Assembly (NCBI GenBank): GCA_034698045.1
Contig: JAQGAU010001220.1
Coordinates: forward strand, 1-20,533
Reading direction: 5' to 3'
Origin: Paramacrobiotus richtersi
Taxonomy: Eukaryota > Tardigrada > Eutardigrada > Parachela > Macrobiotidae
DNA: 20,533 nucleotides
The position numbers were made by a program, and so were the translations under genes. Shown here in pieces: positions 1 to 11,709 of this stretch. The stretch's first letter is position 1. Each line of letters begins with the position of its first letter. The notes below the pieces were generated by a model. The model was given only the letters and a program-made list of their open reading frames with translations, did no database searches and was not told where the DNA came from.

Positions 1-150
1 TACAGCGACCTACGTGGCACCTACACGGAACCTACATTAACCTACACTGACCTACGTGCATCCGACACTGGGTTATATAAAAAATACAGCGACCTACGTG
101 GTACCTACATGGAACCTACATTACCCTACATTGACCTACGCATCTTACGT
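1..150. repeat. Tandem repeat, ~84-bp unit, about 1.8 copies
   Basis: The unit starting TACAGCGACCTACGTGG at 1 recurs at 85 with a few substitutions. Inside each unit the shorter word CCTAC(A/G) recurs every 8-10 nt. The array runs off the left edge, so its full length is unknown. Confidence 0.8.
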
Positions 151-1218
151 TACCATGAAAATGTGGCCATTTTTTTTTACAAACGATTCGTGCCATAAGT
201 GACAAATTTGCTGATGGCTTCGCGCTTCGCGCGCTTCTATCCGTGGTATGTTATGTCCAAGTAAAACCACTTTTTTTGAACGCGATGACTTCAAAGGCGA
301 AATTTCCCAATAACGAGCTATCGCTCATAGAGTCGAAAAAAGTCCAAACATTCGCAAAAAAAATGTCAAAACGAGAACGAATGGCCGCCAGACTGTGGCA
401 GCCAGAATTATAGCAGTTTCGGATCAATAGTTCTATTAGCTTCCCACTGGGTTTCTGGGTTCCCGGATTTGTAGTGCCCCTCCCGCCCGGATGAGTTAAA
501 TTCGCCCATGGTAAGAAACATCACTGAATGAATGTTTCGATTATGTATAGCAGACGAGTCACGACGCTGTCTTCTGTAATTGCGAAGCAAACCACGAAAA
601 TCCCAAACATCCGCCAAGTATATGCGACTTGCACTTTTTCTGTTCCCGCAACTATCTGGAATGCTTGATATGCCACGTGTAGTCCATGAAAATCAAAGTT
701 TGTAAATCATAATGTTACGACCATGCGAAAAGAGCATTTACGAAATTACAGGTTTTAGAAAGCCTGATATCCGCGCGAGCCTGTGATTGCTGGTACCTAA
801 ATTTCGAGATTTTGTCGGTAAGGTCTATCTAAAATCCACAAAGGTCGCATAATCCAAGCAATACGTGAAGTGTGAGCGTAAATGTTTCTGGTGCATCCAT
901 ATGAAATCACAAGAGTTATCGTAATTTGTCAGCAAAGCCTAATCGATCGAAACTCAGTCCGGATCTATACGGAAGTCGAGATTCGGTACAGGTGGTTACA
1001 CAGGTGCATATAACCGGGCTGTGTATCGGTACAACGTTCGTTCGTTCGTGATTCGCTCGTTGATTCAAATATCCAGCCCCCTTTGTTGTGTCGCTTCGTG
1101 TGCAAATCTTCATTTCCTGAACTGATTTTATTCCCTGGCTCCTAGCGCCATTTCTTCAGAACTGAAATTATCGAAAGCAAACAAAACAGAACGGTCTGTT
1201 TTGAAATACCGATCCGCC
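151..1218. other. Non-coding stretch upstream of the first BTB gene
   Basis: No open frame here resembles a protein I know; the longest are under 70 codons. There is a GC-rich palindromic patch near 221-236 (repeats of CTTCGCG). The last ~100 nt should hold the promoter and 5' UTR of the gene starting at 1219. The word GCCATTTCTTC occurs at about 1147 and again at about 12201, upstream of the paralog starting at 12424; it is short enough to be chance. Confidence 0.4.
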
Positions 1219-2848
1219 ATGGAAGGAAAGACGGTAAATTAAGAATATTTACAATTTGTGCTAGAAATGGGGTGTCCACGTGAAGTTGGGAGAACGGTTT
1301 TGCATATCATAAATCTATGTTGGCAGAAATCGGAACGTGGATTTCTGACAGGAGAGACCATGTGCAAGAATCCTCCCGACAAAGTCAAGATATCTGTCGG
1401 AGACACTGTCATCGTCGCAGACAAGCAAAAACTCATCGTTTCCTCACCCTACTTCGCTTCCCTCGTGAGATTCCACGCCGACAACAACTTGGAAACCGTG
1501 CCTCTGGTCCCTCCCGAAAATGCGGATTTGTCCTGTTTTTTGGGCGTATTGAACGCTCTCGTCAATACCAATGTTAAGCTGAATATTACTGCTGAAAATT
1601 TGTGGGATTGTATTGTCCTGTCTAAGTATTTCCAAGTGGAACAGATGGAGGAAAAGTGTTCGAAGTCCTTCCAGAAAATGCTTGTTTCGTTGACGGTGGA
1701 TAGATTGCTTCATTTGTGGCGCAACGGACATGCCTGCGCCATCGACAGGGTCACGACGCTGTCTTTGGTGGGGATTTCCCTGAAAATGGACAGTGCCAAC
1801 GCGTCCCCTGAATTCTTGAATCTGTCTGCTGATGAACTGGTCGCGCTGTTGTCCGAAGATGGTTCATGTTTGCAAGGTATGCAAAATGGTTCAAAAATAA
1901 GCACAGTTACGCAGGCTTTCAACTGTCTGTGATCTGCATACATTTTTTGCAAAGCTCTGGTTAATTGACCCATACATTTCTTTCTCGAGATTCTGTCAGC
2001 TCGGAGGTTTTTGCTTCAGATTCGTGCTCATAGTCTGAGACATTAAATGGATTCATTGCTGTCCCAGTTTTATAACTGTTGGTAAAGCCTGACGTAAGAA
2101 ATCATTGGATCCATACTGTTCAGAATAGAGCTGAGTACTGCGAATAAGTATACGAGTATTACTGTATATTACTCGTGCGGAATGACGTATAAATTCAGTA
2201 TAATTATTGATAAACTTTATTATAATCTGGTACAACGAAGCCGGCGCCGAAACAACTACAGCAATTATTTTATCTATACCTATGTGCTAAAAATATTAGA
2301 ACCAATACTATGCCAACATTCTTATCATTCAAAACCGCGCACCTACATGGCAGTATATAATTCAGTTTAATTATAGTACAGTTGCATCTTGCAGGCTGTG
2401 ATTGCTTGGTGCGACCAGGATCCGACAACCCGGACGAAAAAGGAAGTATTAGAGCGAGTTTTGGCTGAAGTGGTGTGGGATGCCTCAACCGAGCATTTGA
2501 TCCATTCGATATCTCCCAAGTGCCGAAAGCCGGGTAGAATGTCGAAGAGAACGCTCAACAGCGATGGACAAGAAATTCCGCGGGTATGGCTCATTATAAG
2601 CTAATGTTTATGTGTCGGTAATGTGTCCACTATGTCCAGGTGCTGGATTGCTGAAAGGAGTTAACGCTTGCAACGGCATCATCATAGGACAGTTTCTTTA
2701 CTGCATTCCGAATCAAGATGTACATGTACCTGATGAGGATTATGATTGTGGTGTCAGATCCTTCTGTCGCATTAATCTGAAGAACTGGGAACGCAAGGAA
2801 CTGGATGCGATAGGCATGGGCTGCGACAAAGAACACGATCCAGAGTAA
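1219..2848 (+). pseudogene. BTB-BACK(-Kelch) paralog, frame-damaged and lacking the Kelch exon
   Basis: Relic or shortened copy of the local BTB-BACK-Kelch family (CUL3 ubiquitin-ligase adaptors in animals). Seen: exon 1 at 1219-1233 (MEGKT), intron 1234-1326, then exon 2 from 1327 with the BTB fold (motifs DKVKISVGDT, SSPYFASLVRFHAD, LSKYFQVEQMEEKC) and the start of BACK. Exon 2 may end at 1905 (weak donor GTTACG, phase 0, exactly 579 nt as in the paralogs) or at 1876 (better donor GTATGC, wrong phase). Exon 3 at 2395-2583 (AVIAWCDQDP onward) is 189 nt against 187 in the three paralogs, so it is out of phase with exon 4 (2640-2844, GIIIGQFLYC). No Kelch-like exon follows before the next gene; exon 4 instead runs GAG-TAA at 2843-2848. 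Exons 2-4 contain no internal stop, so the damage looks recent. If expressed, the product is BTB plus part of BACK, possibly a dominant-negative type of fragment (inference). Confidence 0.7.
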
Positions 2849-4700
2849 GCTTTTCTCAATGGAACGGACTTGCTGCGATAACAATCTGGATAATGTTTGT
2901 TTATTATTTTTTTGTTTTTCCACAATATTAAGAATACTAAAAAGTATAAAAAAATGGTAGAAGGTATGGCTAATGGTTACTGGTGATTTAACGTGTTAAT
3001 CAAGTTAATGTTGATTGGTCTTGAAGCTTCTGTTTCGACTACGCCCTCTTTCGCCCCCACTTCGCCGGGCTGTACATAAGAGGCTGCATGTACCTGTACG
3101 CCGTTCACTTGGTTGTCTCTGCGTTACCAAAATTTTCTAAATTTTTTTAACTTAACTTTTTCTAACTTTTTTTCCCAATCTTCTAACTAATTTCCTAACC
3201 TAATAGTTAAAAGTGCATAACCGGGACTGAACTTTTAGCCAATGCTCGCAAGTTTGGTTTTGACTTTCGCATCTTGTATAGCAGGTTTTATTCCATAGGA
3301 AACCTAGTTTTTGTACTGTAGAAACATCAGAATGACTTAGGAAAATCAAACGGAAGAAATCAGTGGCGCTTGGCCAGAACAGCAAAATAGTAAAAACGCT
3401 ATACAGCGGAATGATGCTGCGCACTATTGCGTATCCCATAGGCCACAGTACTGCTTAGCGCAGTCCATGCTACAACTACGGCCGAAACGTAAACAAACCA
3501 TGGGAAATCGAGCTTCCCTGCTTCCAGCATGGCGAAACGTTTTAGAAACTTGGATTTTTGTTTAACTATTTTGTCTTATTTTACTAACAACGTTTGCAAA
3601 CGTTTTCTGTTGACGAACTGTTTTCTGTTTCAACGTTTAAGTTCCGAAATTATGCGCGGTGACGCTTAGTTGATTGCGAGCACAGTTTCATGTCGGATTT
3701 CTCCTTTGATCGGATAGCTTTCTGCTGATGTTATTGATGCAGCTGGTGGTAAACCAAACAATCAGATTAACAGACCACCGGTACTTCGGAGAGAAAATGA
3801 ACTGAGCATCCTAAAACTTGGCTGAAGCCTGACGCGAACCGAATGCATGAGGACTAATCGTACTCGTACCCAATGCAGCCAGCTTTCTTTTGAAACGGTT
3901 TCCACTTGTATGGATGAGTTTCTTGTCAGTACATGTTGCCGTCTTTGTGCAGTAATTCGTAGGAGTGTGGTATCCGGTGACCGAAAACCCTCCCATTCAT
4001 CAAAATAGCCCATTTTCTGTATGTTGTCTGATCTGGATATTTCCATTGTTTAACAGCCAGCATTAAAACAAAACCGTGTTTTCGATTTGGTAAGAGCATG
4101 TTTCGTCGACACTGGCACTTGTATAACCTTTGCATATAATTCCCAAGTTTAATTTCTGGTTGATCAACAAGGATCCACGTGAGATTTCTGCCCATTTTTT
4201 GTATCGCTGCGAGGAGTTCTTGATGTTCTACAATGCAGCCCATTTCGATAAATTGAGCTTTAAATTTAGTTCCTCTGATCATTGTCGCTCGCGAGAAAGG
4301 TCGATTCATCAATAAAAGTTACGATGTTTTTAATTTAGCTTAATGAAGAGTTCTATCCGAAATCTCTTTTACGCTGTAAGAGTGAGAAGATTCAGTCAAT
4401 CGGTTACCATGTATTATCCGACGGATAAAAGTTGTTCCGTAAGCATGATTTAGTTTGGAACCCAGTATTAGGATGACCTAAATTACAAACTCGGTTCCCA
4501 TAGGCTGCTCTAGCTCATCGTGGCGACAATATTCTGGGCTGGCAATTCCGGGAACTTCGCAGCCCATTTCTGCAGGAGACGCTGCACTTCTCAGATTTAA
4601 AATCTATAGATCTGTATCTATCTAAAATCTGTACCGATATCATTTAAAGAATTTGTTGTGGTTATTTTAGTGAACGATCCTGCTGAATCAGAACAGATTT
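2849..4700. other. Long intergenic stretch with no supported gene
   Basis: The missing Kelch exon of the upstream gene is not here on either strand: I looked for YVIGG-, CYRLD- and WERIA-like coding and saw none. A T-rich, pyrimidine-biased tract lies at about 3127-3205 with repeated CTAAC words. One minus-strand open frame (3926-4312) is listed separately. No tRNA, known transposon protein or array is visible. Confidence 0.4.
3926..4312 (-). CDS. Hypothetical open reading frame, 128 aa
   Basis: This is an unbroken minus-strand frame from ATG to stop, the longest in the otherwise empty 2.85-4.7 kb stretch. I do not recognise the product. It is basic, with the stretch KCQCRRNMLLPNRKHG in the middle and several Trp/Tyr residues toward the C-terminus; I see no signal peptide, membrane segment or repeat. 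It has no obvious partner exons. A chance open frame is at least as likely as a gene. Confidence 0.2.
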   Translation of the reverse strand: MMNRPFSRATMIRGTKFKAQFIEMGCIVEHQELLAAIQKMGRNLTWILVDQPEIKLGNYMQRLYKCQCRRNMLLPNRKHGFVLMLAVKQWKYPDQTTYRKWAILMNGRVFGHRIPHSYELLHKDGNMY

Positions 4701-4824
4701 CCCAGCGACTATTCCTACATGGGGGAAGAAATGGCGAACCTAAGTGGAATGGTTCTGGTCCGGCTGCCAGCACTAATCGGCCGCTCTTAGCGCATTTTGT
4801 AAGATAACCTGCAACATTCAGGAC

Positions 4825-7254
4825 ATGAACCGTGACTCTGTGACGGGAGAGCCAATAACCAAGAAGCCAAAGATCGCTCCCTATAAAGTGAAACTGTGTG
4901 TCGGCGACACCACGATCGCGGCCGACAAGCAAAGCCTTATTGAAGCCTCGCCGTACTTCATGTCTCTCCTGAGGTTTCACGCCGATAACGACTTGGAAGC
5001 CGTGACACTGGTTCCTCCCGAAAACGTGGATTTGGATGACTTTCTAGCCATGCTGCACTACCTCACCAATACGAGTGTGAAACTGAATATCACTGCCGCG
5101 AACTTGTGGAACTGTATTGTCTTGTCCAAGTACTTCCAAGTGGAACAGATCGAGGAGGAGTGTCTGACAGCCTTCCAGAAAATGCTGCTGACATTCGACA
5201 TGGATCAGCTGCTTCGTCTGTGGCGCAACGGGCATGAGTGTGCGCTCGAAAAGGTCACGAAACTATCGTTGGTGGGAATTTCACTGAAGATGGAGAGTGC
5301 CTGTAACTCCAAGGGGTTTGTGGATCTTACGGTTGATGAACTGGTCGCGCTGATGTCCGATGATGGTTTCTTGCCCGTAAGGGAAGTGGACGCTTGTGAG
5401 GTAAACCAGGCTTTCGCGTACGAAGCACATCAGTCGTTCTGACCATGTTTATATTGGCGAAATTTCAGCGAAGATTGCTTTGTTCGATTTATTAGTCGAT
5501 AAGCTTCGAGCTATAAAAATGCTGTGTAGTGACAGCTACTTATCGATGCGTCTGTCCGAAGAAACGCTCTTACCGGAAACTTAAGTTTGGCAGTCATAAA
5601 AGTAATTTTAGAAATTTTGAGATATTCAAAATGGTATTGATCATAAATCGGCGAATCACCAACATGGAGTGTCGGTTTCTTGTCACTTGCTTCAAGTGTT
5701 TTGTCGATAGAATTGGTTGTTTGCTTGATTCAGTTTTGCTTTAGCTGACAGGCATTTACAACTACAGTGCACTGTGGTTATTGCACTAAATTGGTTAGCA
5801 GTGTAAGTTTCCCGCCGCAGTCTAGCAAGGCTTAGAATCTTTTCATTTATCGGTTAAATGGTTAGTCTGGGAAATCAACTGGCGGTAACCATTCTACTCG
5901 AAATCATTGTGACACATGATGGAACAAGGGTTAACACTTGTTCAGTTGAACTGCATTATACAGGCCACCAAAACGTGGTGCGATCACGATCCCGCAAACC
6001 GGTTGGAAAAGCCAGTATTAGATCGGGTTTTGGCGCAACTTGTGTGGAACCATTCTACCAAACATGTGATCCAGTCCATCTCTGGACTGTGCCAAAAGCC
6101 GAACGGCATGCCGAAGAGAGCGGTCAAGAGCGATGGTTATGCAGTTCCCGGTAATGTATTGAGCGAAGCCGTTATGCTTTTTCTGAAGGATTTTGCAAGT
6201 ACTTAAGTTTTCTCGTTTTCCCATGTAGAAACGTTCCAGCTTGAGGAAGTTGGTGCCACTGACGGCATCATTGTCGGGCAGTTCCTTTACTGTTTCGAGA
6301 GTCTTGATAAGTCTGTGAATTCAATCGGATCCTTTTATCGGATCGATATGAATAACAGGGAACGCAAGAATCTGAGCGATATGAACACCAACTATAAGGG
6401 AGAACCTGATCCGATTGCTGAGTAAGCTAAGTTTTCATCTGTCACTTCCCGTGTTATTGCGCAAAGAAGGACATTCAACTTGTTTTTGATACTAATTTTA
6501 TAACTACAGTACAAATAATTGACAGGAACAGTTTAGTTACCTTTACATACAGCTGTGCTGGTTATATTTGGCGACAATATGGAAATGCATCGTAATATGA
6601 GAGTTTCTTATATCGTTTTGAATAACACCGTCAGACTTAAAGGTGAACATTGTTTGACCGATTGGTTGCTTTCGTTGCAATCTGATTTTTCTGTCACTTT
6701 CGTGAAGCGGTTTGATGAGTTGCAGATACCGCTTATGCCTCGTAAAACTGGCAGGCCACGCAAAAATCGGTTGCTTTGTTTCGCACTGGCAGGACCTTCA
6801 ATACACGTTTAACGGGGGAAAGACGGAGAATCTGGCCAACCGTATTGCGCTATACGACATTGGGACTGACAAATGGCAGTACCTCCCGTGTTTGCCACTG
6901 TCCCGGTTCGGTTGTGCGTTAGTACCGTGTGGCACGTTCCTGTACGTCATCGGTGGAGCCGAGTCAAAGCCGTTAGACGATGAAGGCAGTTCAAACGCTC
7001 ATCGTTGCTACCGTCTGGATTTGGACAAGTTTACAGTTGATGACGAAGATCCGTTTGCCGAGTGGGAACGGATCGCCGATCTCAACGTCCCGAGAAGCAA
7101 TCATAGGGCTAAAGTTCATTATGGCCGTATCATCGTGTACGATGTACAGAAGAGAACGGGAGGAATGAATGACGAAGAAGAAGAAGATACTGAATCTTGG
7201 TTGGAGGCTTACGACCCGGCGGTGAATTTCTGGTACCTTTATAAATCCGCATGA
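4825..7254 (+). CDS. BTB-BACK-Kelch protein (CUL3-adaptor type), apparently intact
   Basis: Likely substrate-recognition adaptor of a CUL3 ubiquitin ligase: BTB would bind cullin and dimerise, Kelch would hold the substrate (family knowledge). Exons seen: 4825-5400 (BTB and start of BACK), 5964-6150 (BACK, ATKTWCDHDPANR), 6229-6421 (GIIVGQFLYCF, FYRIDMNN), 6726-7254 (Kelch, YVIGG, HRCYRLDLD, WERIADL). Introns are 563, 78 and 304 nt with GT-AG ends and phases 0, 1, 2; the frame is open throughout, giving 494 aa from the 4825 ATG. The family exon 2 boundary would be 4822 after TTCAG, making that exon 579 nt as in the paralogs, so a small upstream exon is expected. One candidate is 4719-4757 (ATG to donor GTCCGG, phase 0), but its residues do not match the usual MEG start. 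The Kelch part seems to hold about four degenerate repeats instead of six, so it may be an incomplete propeller. An acidic run (NDEEEEDTE) lies near the C-terminus. Confidence 0.85.
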
Positions 7255-7845
7255 GGAGAGAAAGTCATGCTTTCGGTTATGCAGTGTTTTAACGCATTTC
7301 TTTAAACTGGAGTGTGTGAGACAAGAACTGTAGGTTCGTAATTGTTAAAGTTGTTCCTGTTTGTTTCGGAAGTCGTTATCGTTGCGTTGGTTTGTTATTG
7401 TAGTTCGTCTTTACATATTTCTTTTCTTAAAACCTTGTACAGCTTCGAATTGTAGCTAGACCATGTCATTGCTTCACCATTAATGTTATATGGGTAACAC
7501 CAAAAGCAGCGCGTTTGTGATTAGAAAGTAGAAGATTGTGGTCAAAGTATGCATTTTTTCCCCAGATTCGTCTAAAACGATGTTCTCGATCTCTTGAAAC
7601 CTATAAGATTGTCATTCAAATAAGACACGTATCGCTGAAGCATTATCGCAAATGCTTTGCGAACCGATTAAAAACTAAGAAGTCGGGAACAAAAATCGTT
7701 TACATTGCTTCCTTAAACCTACGGGTGTATTTTTCACCATCGGGATCTGCATTTACGCTGCCGACCACGCATCAACTGATTTTTAGTCACGGCTGAAAAT
7801 TCCAGGTTTGTCAGTGAAAGCATGTGCTTCATTCGTTCCCGCTGT
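7255..7845. other. Intergenic stretch, no gene seen
   Basis: This presumably contains the 3' UTR of the preceding BTB-Kelch gene. I see no canonical AATAAA; AATAAG occurs near 7619. Open frames here are short and resemble nothing known. Confidence 0.35.
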
Positions 7846-7913
7846 CCATTCGGCATCCGTTCATCCGGTGTCCATCCCTTATCCATCCATCCGTCGTCCG
7901 TCCGTGTCCATGT
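7846..7913. repeat. Degenerate (ATCC/GTCC)n low-complexity tract
   Basis: Runs of TCCATCCATCC and CGTCCGTCC type words directly precede the BTB fragment. The tract ends about 10 nt before recognisable BTB coding begins, so it sits at the duplication breakpoint. Confidence 0.7.
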
Positions 7914-7923
7914 ATTAGTACTA

Positions 7924-8112
7924 CCCGGAAACATCAAACTATCCATCGGCGACACGTTCATCGTGGCCGATAAGCAGAAACTCGCAGATACTTCGCCGTA
8001 TTTCGCCTCGCTCTTCCGATTCCACACCGATGACGACCTGGAGACCATGCCCTTGTTACCACCCGAGAACGCGGATGCGGATTGTTTTCTCGGCGTGGTG
8101 AATAAACTCTGA
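7924..8112 (+). pseudogene. Truncated BTB-domain fragment of the local family
   Basis: About 62 codons match the first half of the BTB domain of the neighbouring genes: KLSIGDTFIVADKQKL, TSPYFASLFRFH, then LPPENADADCFLGVVNKL and a TGA stop. Homology starts abruptly just after the low-complexity tract and stops in the middle of the family's 579-nt exon, not at a splice site. BACK and Kelch parts are absent downstream. The frame stays open upstream through the repeat to an ATG at 7822, but that N-terminal part is repeat-encoded. I read this as a fragment left by unequal duplication. An expressed mini-BTB peptide cannot be excluded but would lack half the fold. Confidence 0.75.
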
Positions 8113-9777
8113 ACTATGTTTCAACCGGAATCATGATTGCTCAGCTTGTGCTCTTTTTTTAGAACATTGTTATGGTGCTGCTCGTGCTCCTCGTGTTATA
8201 TCGTTCAGTGTTTCTTTTGTCTAAAGGCCAAGTATGAACTTCGGGAATTAGGAATATGCGGTATTATAAGTAGCAGTACAATGTGCCAACTGTTATGACA
8301 GCAAACCAGTATCCAGGGTGGCCCGTGAGCCATTTGTAAGAATGTCATTACCAGTATGGATTTTGGAGCTTTAAAATAAACAGTATTCAGCTTATATACA
8401 TCGACAGGAAGTTGTCCCGAACGACTGCGGTCTAGACCGAATCGGTAATCAAAATGACGTTACTGTACTGAAAAAGCGTAGATGCGTAACCGCGAATGAA
8501 ACACAAGATACTTTTCGCTTATTTGATCAGCTAATGCAGTACCACAGTCACGACATATTTGCCATCATCCTGCATGGAAGGCGAGCGGAGACAGCAGGTA
8601 TGGATGGCAAGGAATACCCGCCTGGCTGATTTCAGTCAGGTGGTATGTAAGTACGGTGAACGTATACAAAAGCTGAAATCCTTCATTTTCTTTCGGATTA
8701 CGGTATGCAACCTGCTGACAGGACAATGTATCGTCTCCCAAGCCCCATGCGCTGATCCATTGTCGACACATGTGACAAACTGGTATGAATATCCTGGCTC
8801 CTGAGAGTGAGTGCACTCCTTTACAATCGAATGCAACCCTTTGCAACTGACACACTGTCTAAACGCTTGGTATCCATAATAATAATCGCTTTTCTTCGTG
8901 CACTATGGTAAAGGTCAATACTTCTATTAATTTCAGTCATTTAAATTCGCGCAGAATTACTGCATAGATAATCGGAGATGATAATGGATGTTGACGGAAT
9001 GCTTCTGTCAACTTCAGTCGTTCAATGGATGTGCTGAATGTTACTCTCCCAGCCGCAGGCTTCCGCCATTCTCCCGCACAGTTAACAGTGACCGGCTCTC
9101 GGGAAGCGATCAATCTTGGGATACCCAGCCAGGACTCGCATTGTATTAAGTATAATCCTTCTAAAGCAATTCGCTTCTTGTCTGGCGATTTCTAATTAAT
9201 TTTCGTAACACATAATACAGTTGCATCGTGTGTATATCCGCACTTTAACAAACGATAGCATTTTCGATGCCTTACAATTAGCACCGTTCAGCGACGTAAT
9301 CTCAAGTGTCCAGAGCAGTACAGGGACAAGTTATAACAAGCAACGGATGCCCCTAGCTGTAGGTTTACAAATGATGGATCAGTAGTAACTCTGTTGTTGG
9401 GTAAGGACGTTGAATTTTTTAGTAATCATACCAGCTATACGGTGTTGTTCATTACAAAACTTGGCACATCAATACACAGTAAACAAGTCCGTTAGCTGAG
9501 TTGGTTGTGACAGTTTCGTTCATGTACATATGACAACAAAGTGGTAAAATGAGTCTGCATACCAACGAAGTAAAAGACGAAATCGCAGTGATAATTCGAA
9601 CATTCTGTACCATGGGACGACAGAATAACGAAAAACAGAAAAAGATAAACACAGATAAATCTAACAGCAATGAGGTTTTACAGTAACAGTCAGGTTGTCT
9701 CCAAGGATTTGTAATTGGGACAAACGGTATTGTGTCAAGAAAAAAGACCCCTGAACGAATCCCTTCGTGTACATTCT
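8113..9777. other. Intergenic stretch, no gene supported
   Basis: There are no BTB, BACK or Kelch remains I can follow. An ATG at 8574 opens MEGERRQQ followed by GTATGG, which looks like the family's tiny first exon with a donor, but no matching exon 2 follows. The stretch is AT-rich with short open frames only. Confidence 0.4.
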
Positions 9778-11709
9778 CTACGACGCAGATCCAAAGACAA
9801 TCCAGGAGTTTGTCGTCGGGTCATACGCCTCAGACCAGCGTGCCTCTTCGAACCTTTTGAAATCTTCTCCTCTAAATACCCATGGATCCGTAAGCGTTTG
9901 ACCTCCGTGCACGATAATACGACCATATTGAAGTTTGATGCTGTGCTTGATTCTTGGTGCATGAAGATCAGCGATCCGCTCCCAATGGCCACGCCGCTCA
10001 GCCGTGAACTTGACCACATCCAAACGGTAGCACTGATGAGTGTCTATTCCATGGTCATCCTCCTCCACCCGGTACTCCTGTCCTCCAATGACGTATACAA
10101 ACGAACCACACTGAATCAGCGTACAGCCGACCCGAGTCAATGGCAGCTGTGGAAGATCCCGCCATTTCTTCGTCGTGATGTCGTAAAGCCCAATGGAGTT
10201 GGCCACTTTAGTCACATATCCCCCATCGTCCAGATACTGTAGGGTCTGCCGGTACGAAAGAAAGCAACCGATTCTGTCACCGTCTGGCAGTTTGACGAGG
10301 AACAAGGTGGATCTGCGAATTACAGTAACCTTTACACACAAATGGTGAAATCAATTGCTCTGAAGCGTACTGGAAATCTGGACCATTCGGACAAGGAACT
10401 TCATAGTAGATCGATGCAAGATCCTCGCGTTCTCTACTGTTCATGTCAATTCGACAGAAGGCAAACGCATAACTCGAATCCACAGAGTAGAAAAGAAAGT
10501 TTCCGACGATAATGCCGCTGCTTGCATCAACTTCCTCAAGCAGTTCTTCATCTGAAGAAAACTAGAAAGTGAGAATGATTAACGGCTTCCGAGTCTTTTC
10601 CTTACCGGGAATTTCATAACCATCGCTGTTGGCAGTTCTCTTTGGCATTGTACTTGGCTTTCGGCACTGGGGTGATATCGACTGGATCAAATGTTCAGCG
10701 AAGTCGTCCCATACTACTTCAGCCAAAACCTGCTGTAGTACTGTCTCCTTCTTCCTGTTTTCAGGATCGTGATCGCACCATGCTTTAATACCCTAGAAAT
10801 GGAGCCGCATACAAGTTCTGTGCACCTACGTTATTCCGAAATCACACTACGTTCCCGACCGAAACAACGATTATTTTTTTTATTTTTTTTCCGACTACTG
10901 GTAGTTATATTATTCAGCAACGACAGGACAAGTACTAAACCGAAAAATCAGTGTATGGACTAACGAATCACTAACCAAATCTTTGCTGGAATTGCGTGGA
11001 ATATACTTAATCAAACTGAAAAAAGCGTTCAAAAATACACACTCCTGCATACCTTGCAAACGTCCTGTTCCATTAACGGCAAAAAGCCATCATCGTGCAT
11101 CAACGCAACAAGTTCATCAGAAGACAGATCCAAGAACTCCTCAGACTGCCTGGCACTTTCCATCTTCAGAGAAATTCCTTCTAAAGCCAGTGATGTGACA
11201 CTGCCGATGGCGCTTGCTTGTCCATAACGCCACAAGCAAACCAGTTCATCCATCGTCAACGTCAGCAACATTTCCCGGAAGGCTTTCAGACACTCCTCCT
11301 TGAGCCGTTCCACTTGGAAGTATTCAGATAGGGCAATCCATTCCCTCAAGTTTGTTGCAGTAATATTCAGTCTGAGATCCGTATCGACGAGAGTATTCAG
11401 CACAGCCAGAAAGCGTTTCAAATCGGTGTTTTCGGGAGGGACCAGAGACACGGTTTCCAAGTTGTCGTTGGCGTGGAAACGGAGGAGTGAGGCGAAATAT
11501 GGCGAGGCATCGATGAGTCGTTTCTTGTCTGCTACGATTACCGTGTCGCCGATGGATAGCTTGACCTTGTCGGGAGAGATCTTTGGCTTCTTGCACATCG
11601 GCTCTTCTTTCGCATGTCCACGTTTTGATTTCTGTAAACAGGGAATTGATGACGTTTGTGCATGCAGGGCGTGTAAGAATCACCCAGCATTTACCTGTCT
11701 TCCCTCCAT
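9778..11709 (-). CDS. BTB-BACK-Kelch protein (CUL3-adaptor type), all five exons resolved
   Basis: Best-resolved family member, predicted 498 aa. Exons on the minus strand: 11709-11695 (MEGRQ, only 15 nt), 11631-11053 (579 nt), 10792-10606 (187 nt), 10551-10371 (181 nt), 10312-9778 (535 nt). Introns are 63, 260, 54 and 58 nt, all GT-AG, phases 0, 0, 1, 2. BTB covers roughly residues 26-125 (VKLSIGDTVIVADKKRL, ASPYFASLLRFHA), BACK about 130-260 (ELVALMHDDGFLP, GIKAWCDHDPENR, VLAEVVWDD), and Kelch-like repeats about 265-498 (FCRIDMNSRERED, ANSIGLYDITTKKW, FVYVIGG, QCYRLDVV, WSEAYDPTTNSW). The role as CUL3 adaptor is inferred from the architecture; the substrate is unknown. The protein is shorter than typical KLHL proteins (about 570-620 aa), with fewer and more diverged Kelch repeats. 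It is transcribed divergently from the paralog at 12424. Confidence 0.9.

Noticed and set aside
1..150. CRISPR-like array at the left edge
   Set aside because: The repeated unit is ~84 bp, imperfect and without unique spacers; the genome is eukaryotic.
8571..8600. MEGERRQQ followed by a GTATGG donor, like the family's first exon
   Set aside because: No exon 2 with BTB coding follows within 1 kb on the same strand; eight residues are too few to rely on.
9490..9520. tRNA A-box-like TAGCTGAGTTGG
   Set aside because: No B box (GGTTCGANNCC) at the right distance and no cloverleaf pairing.
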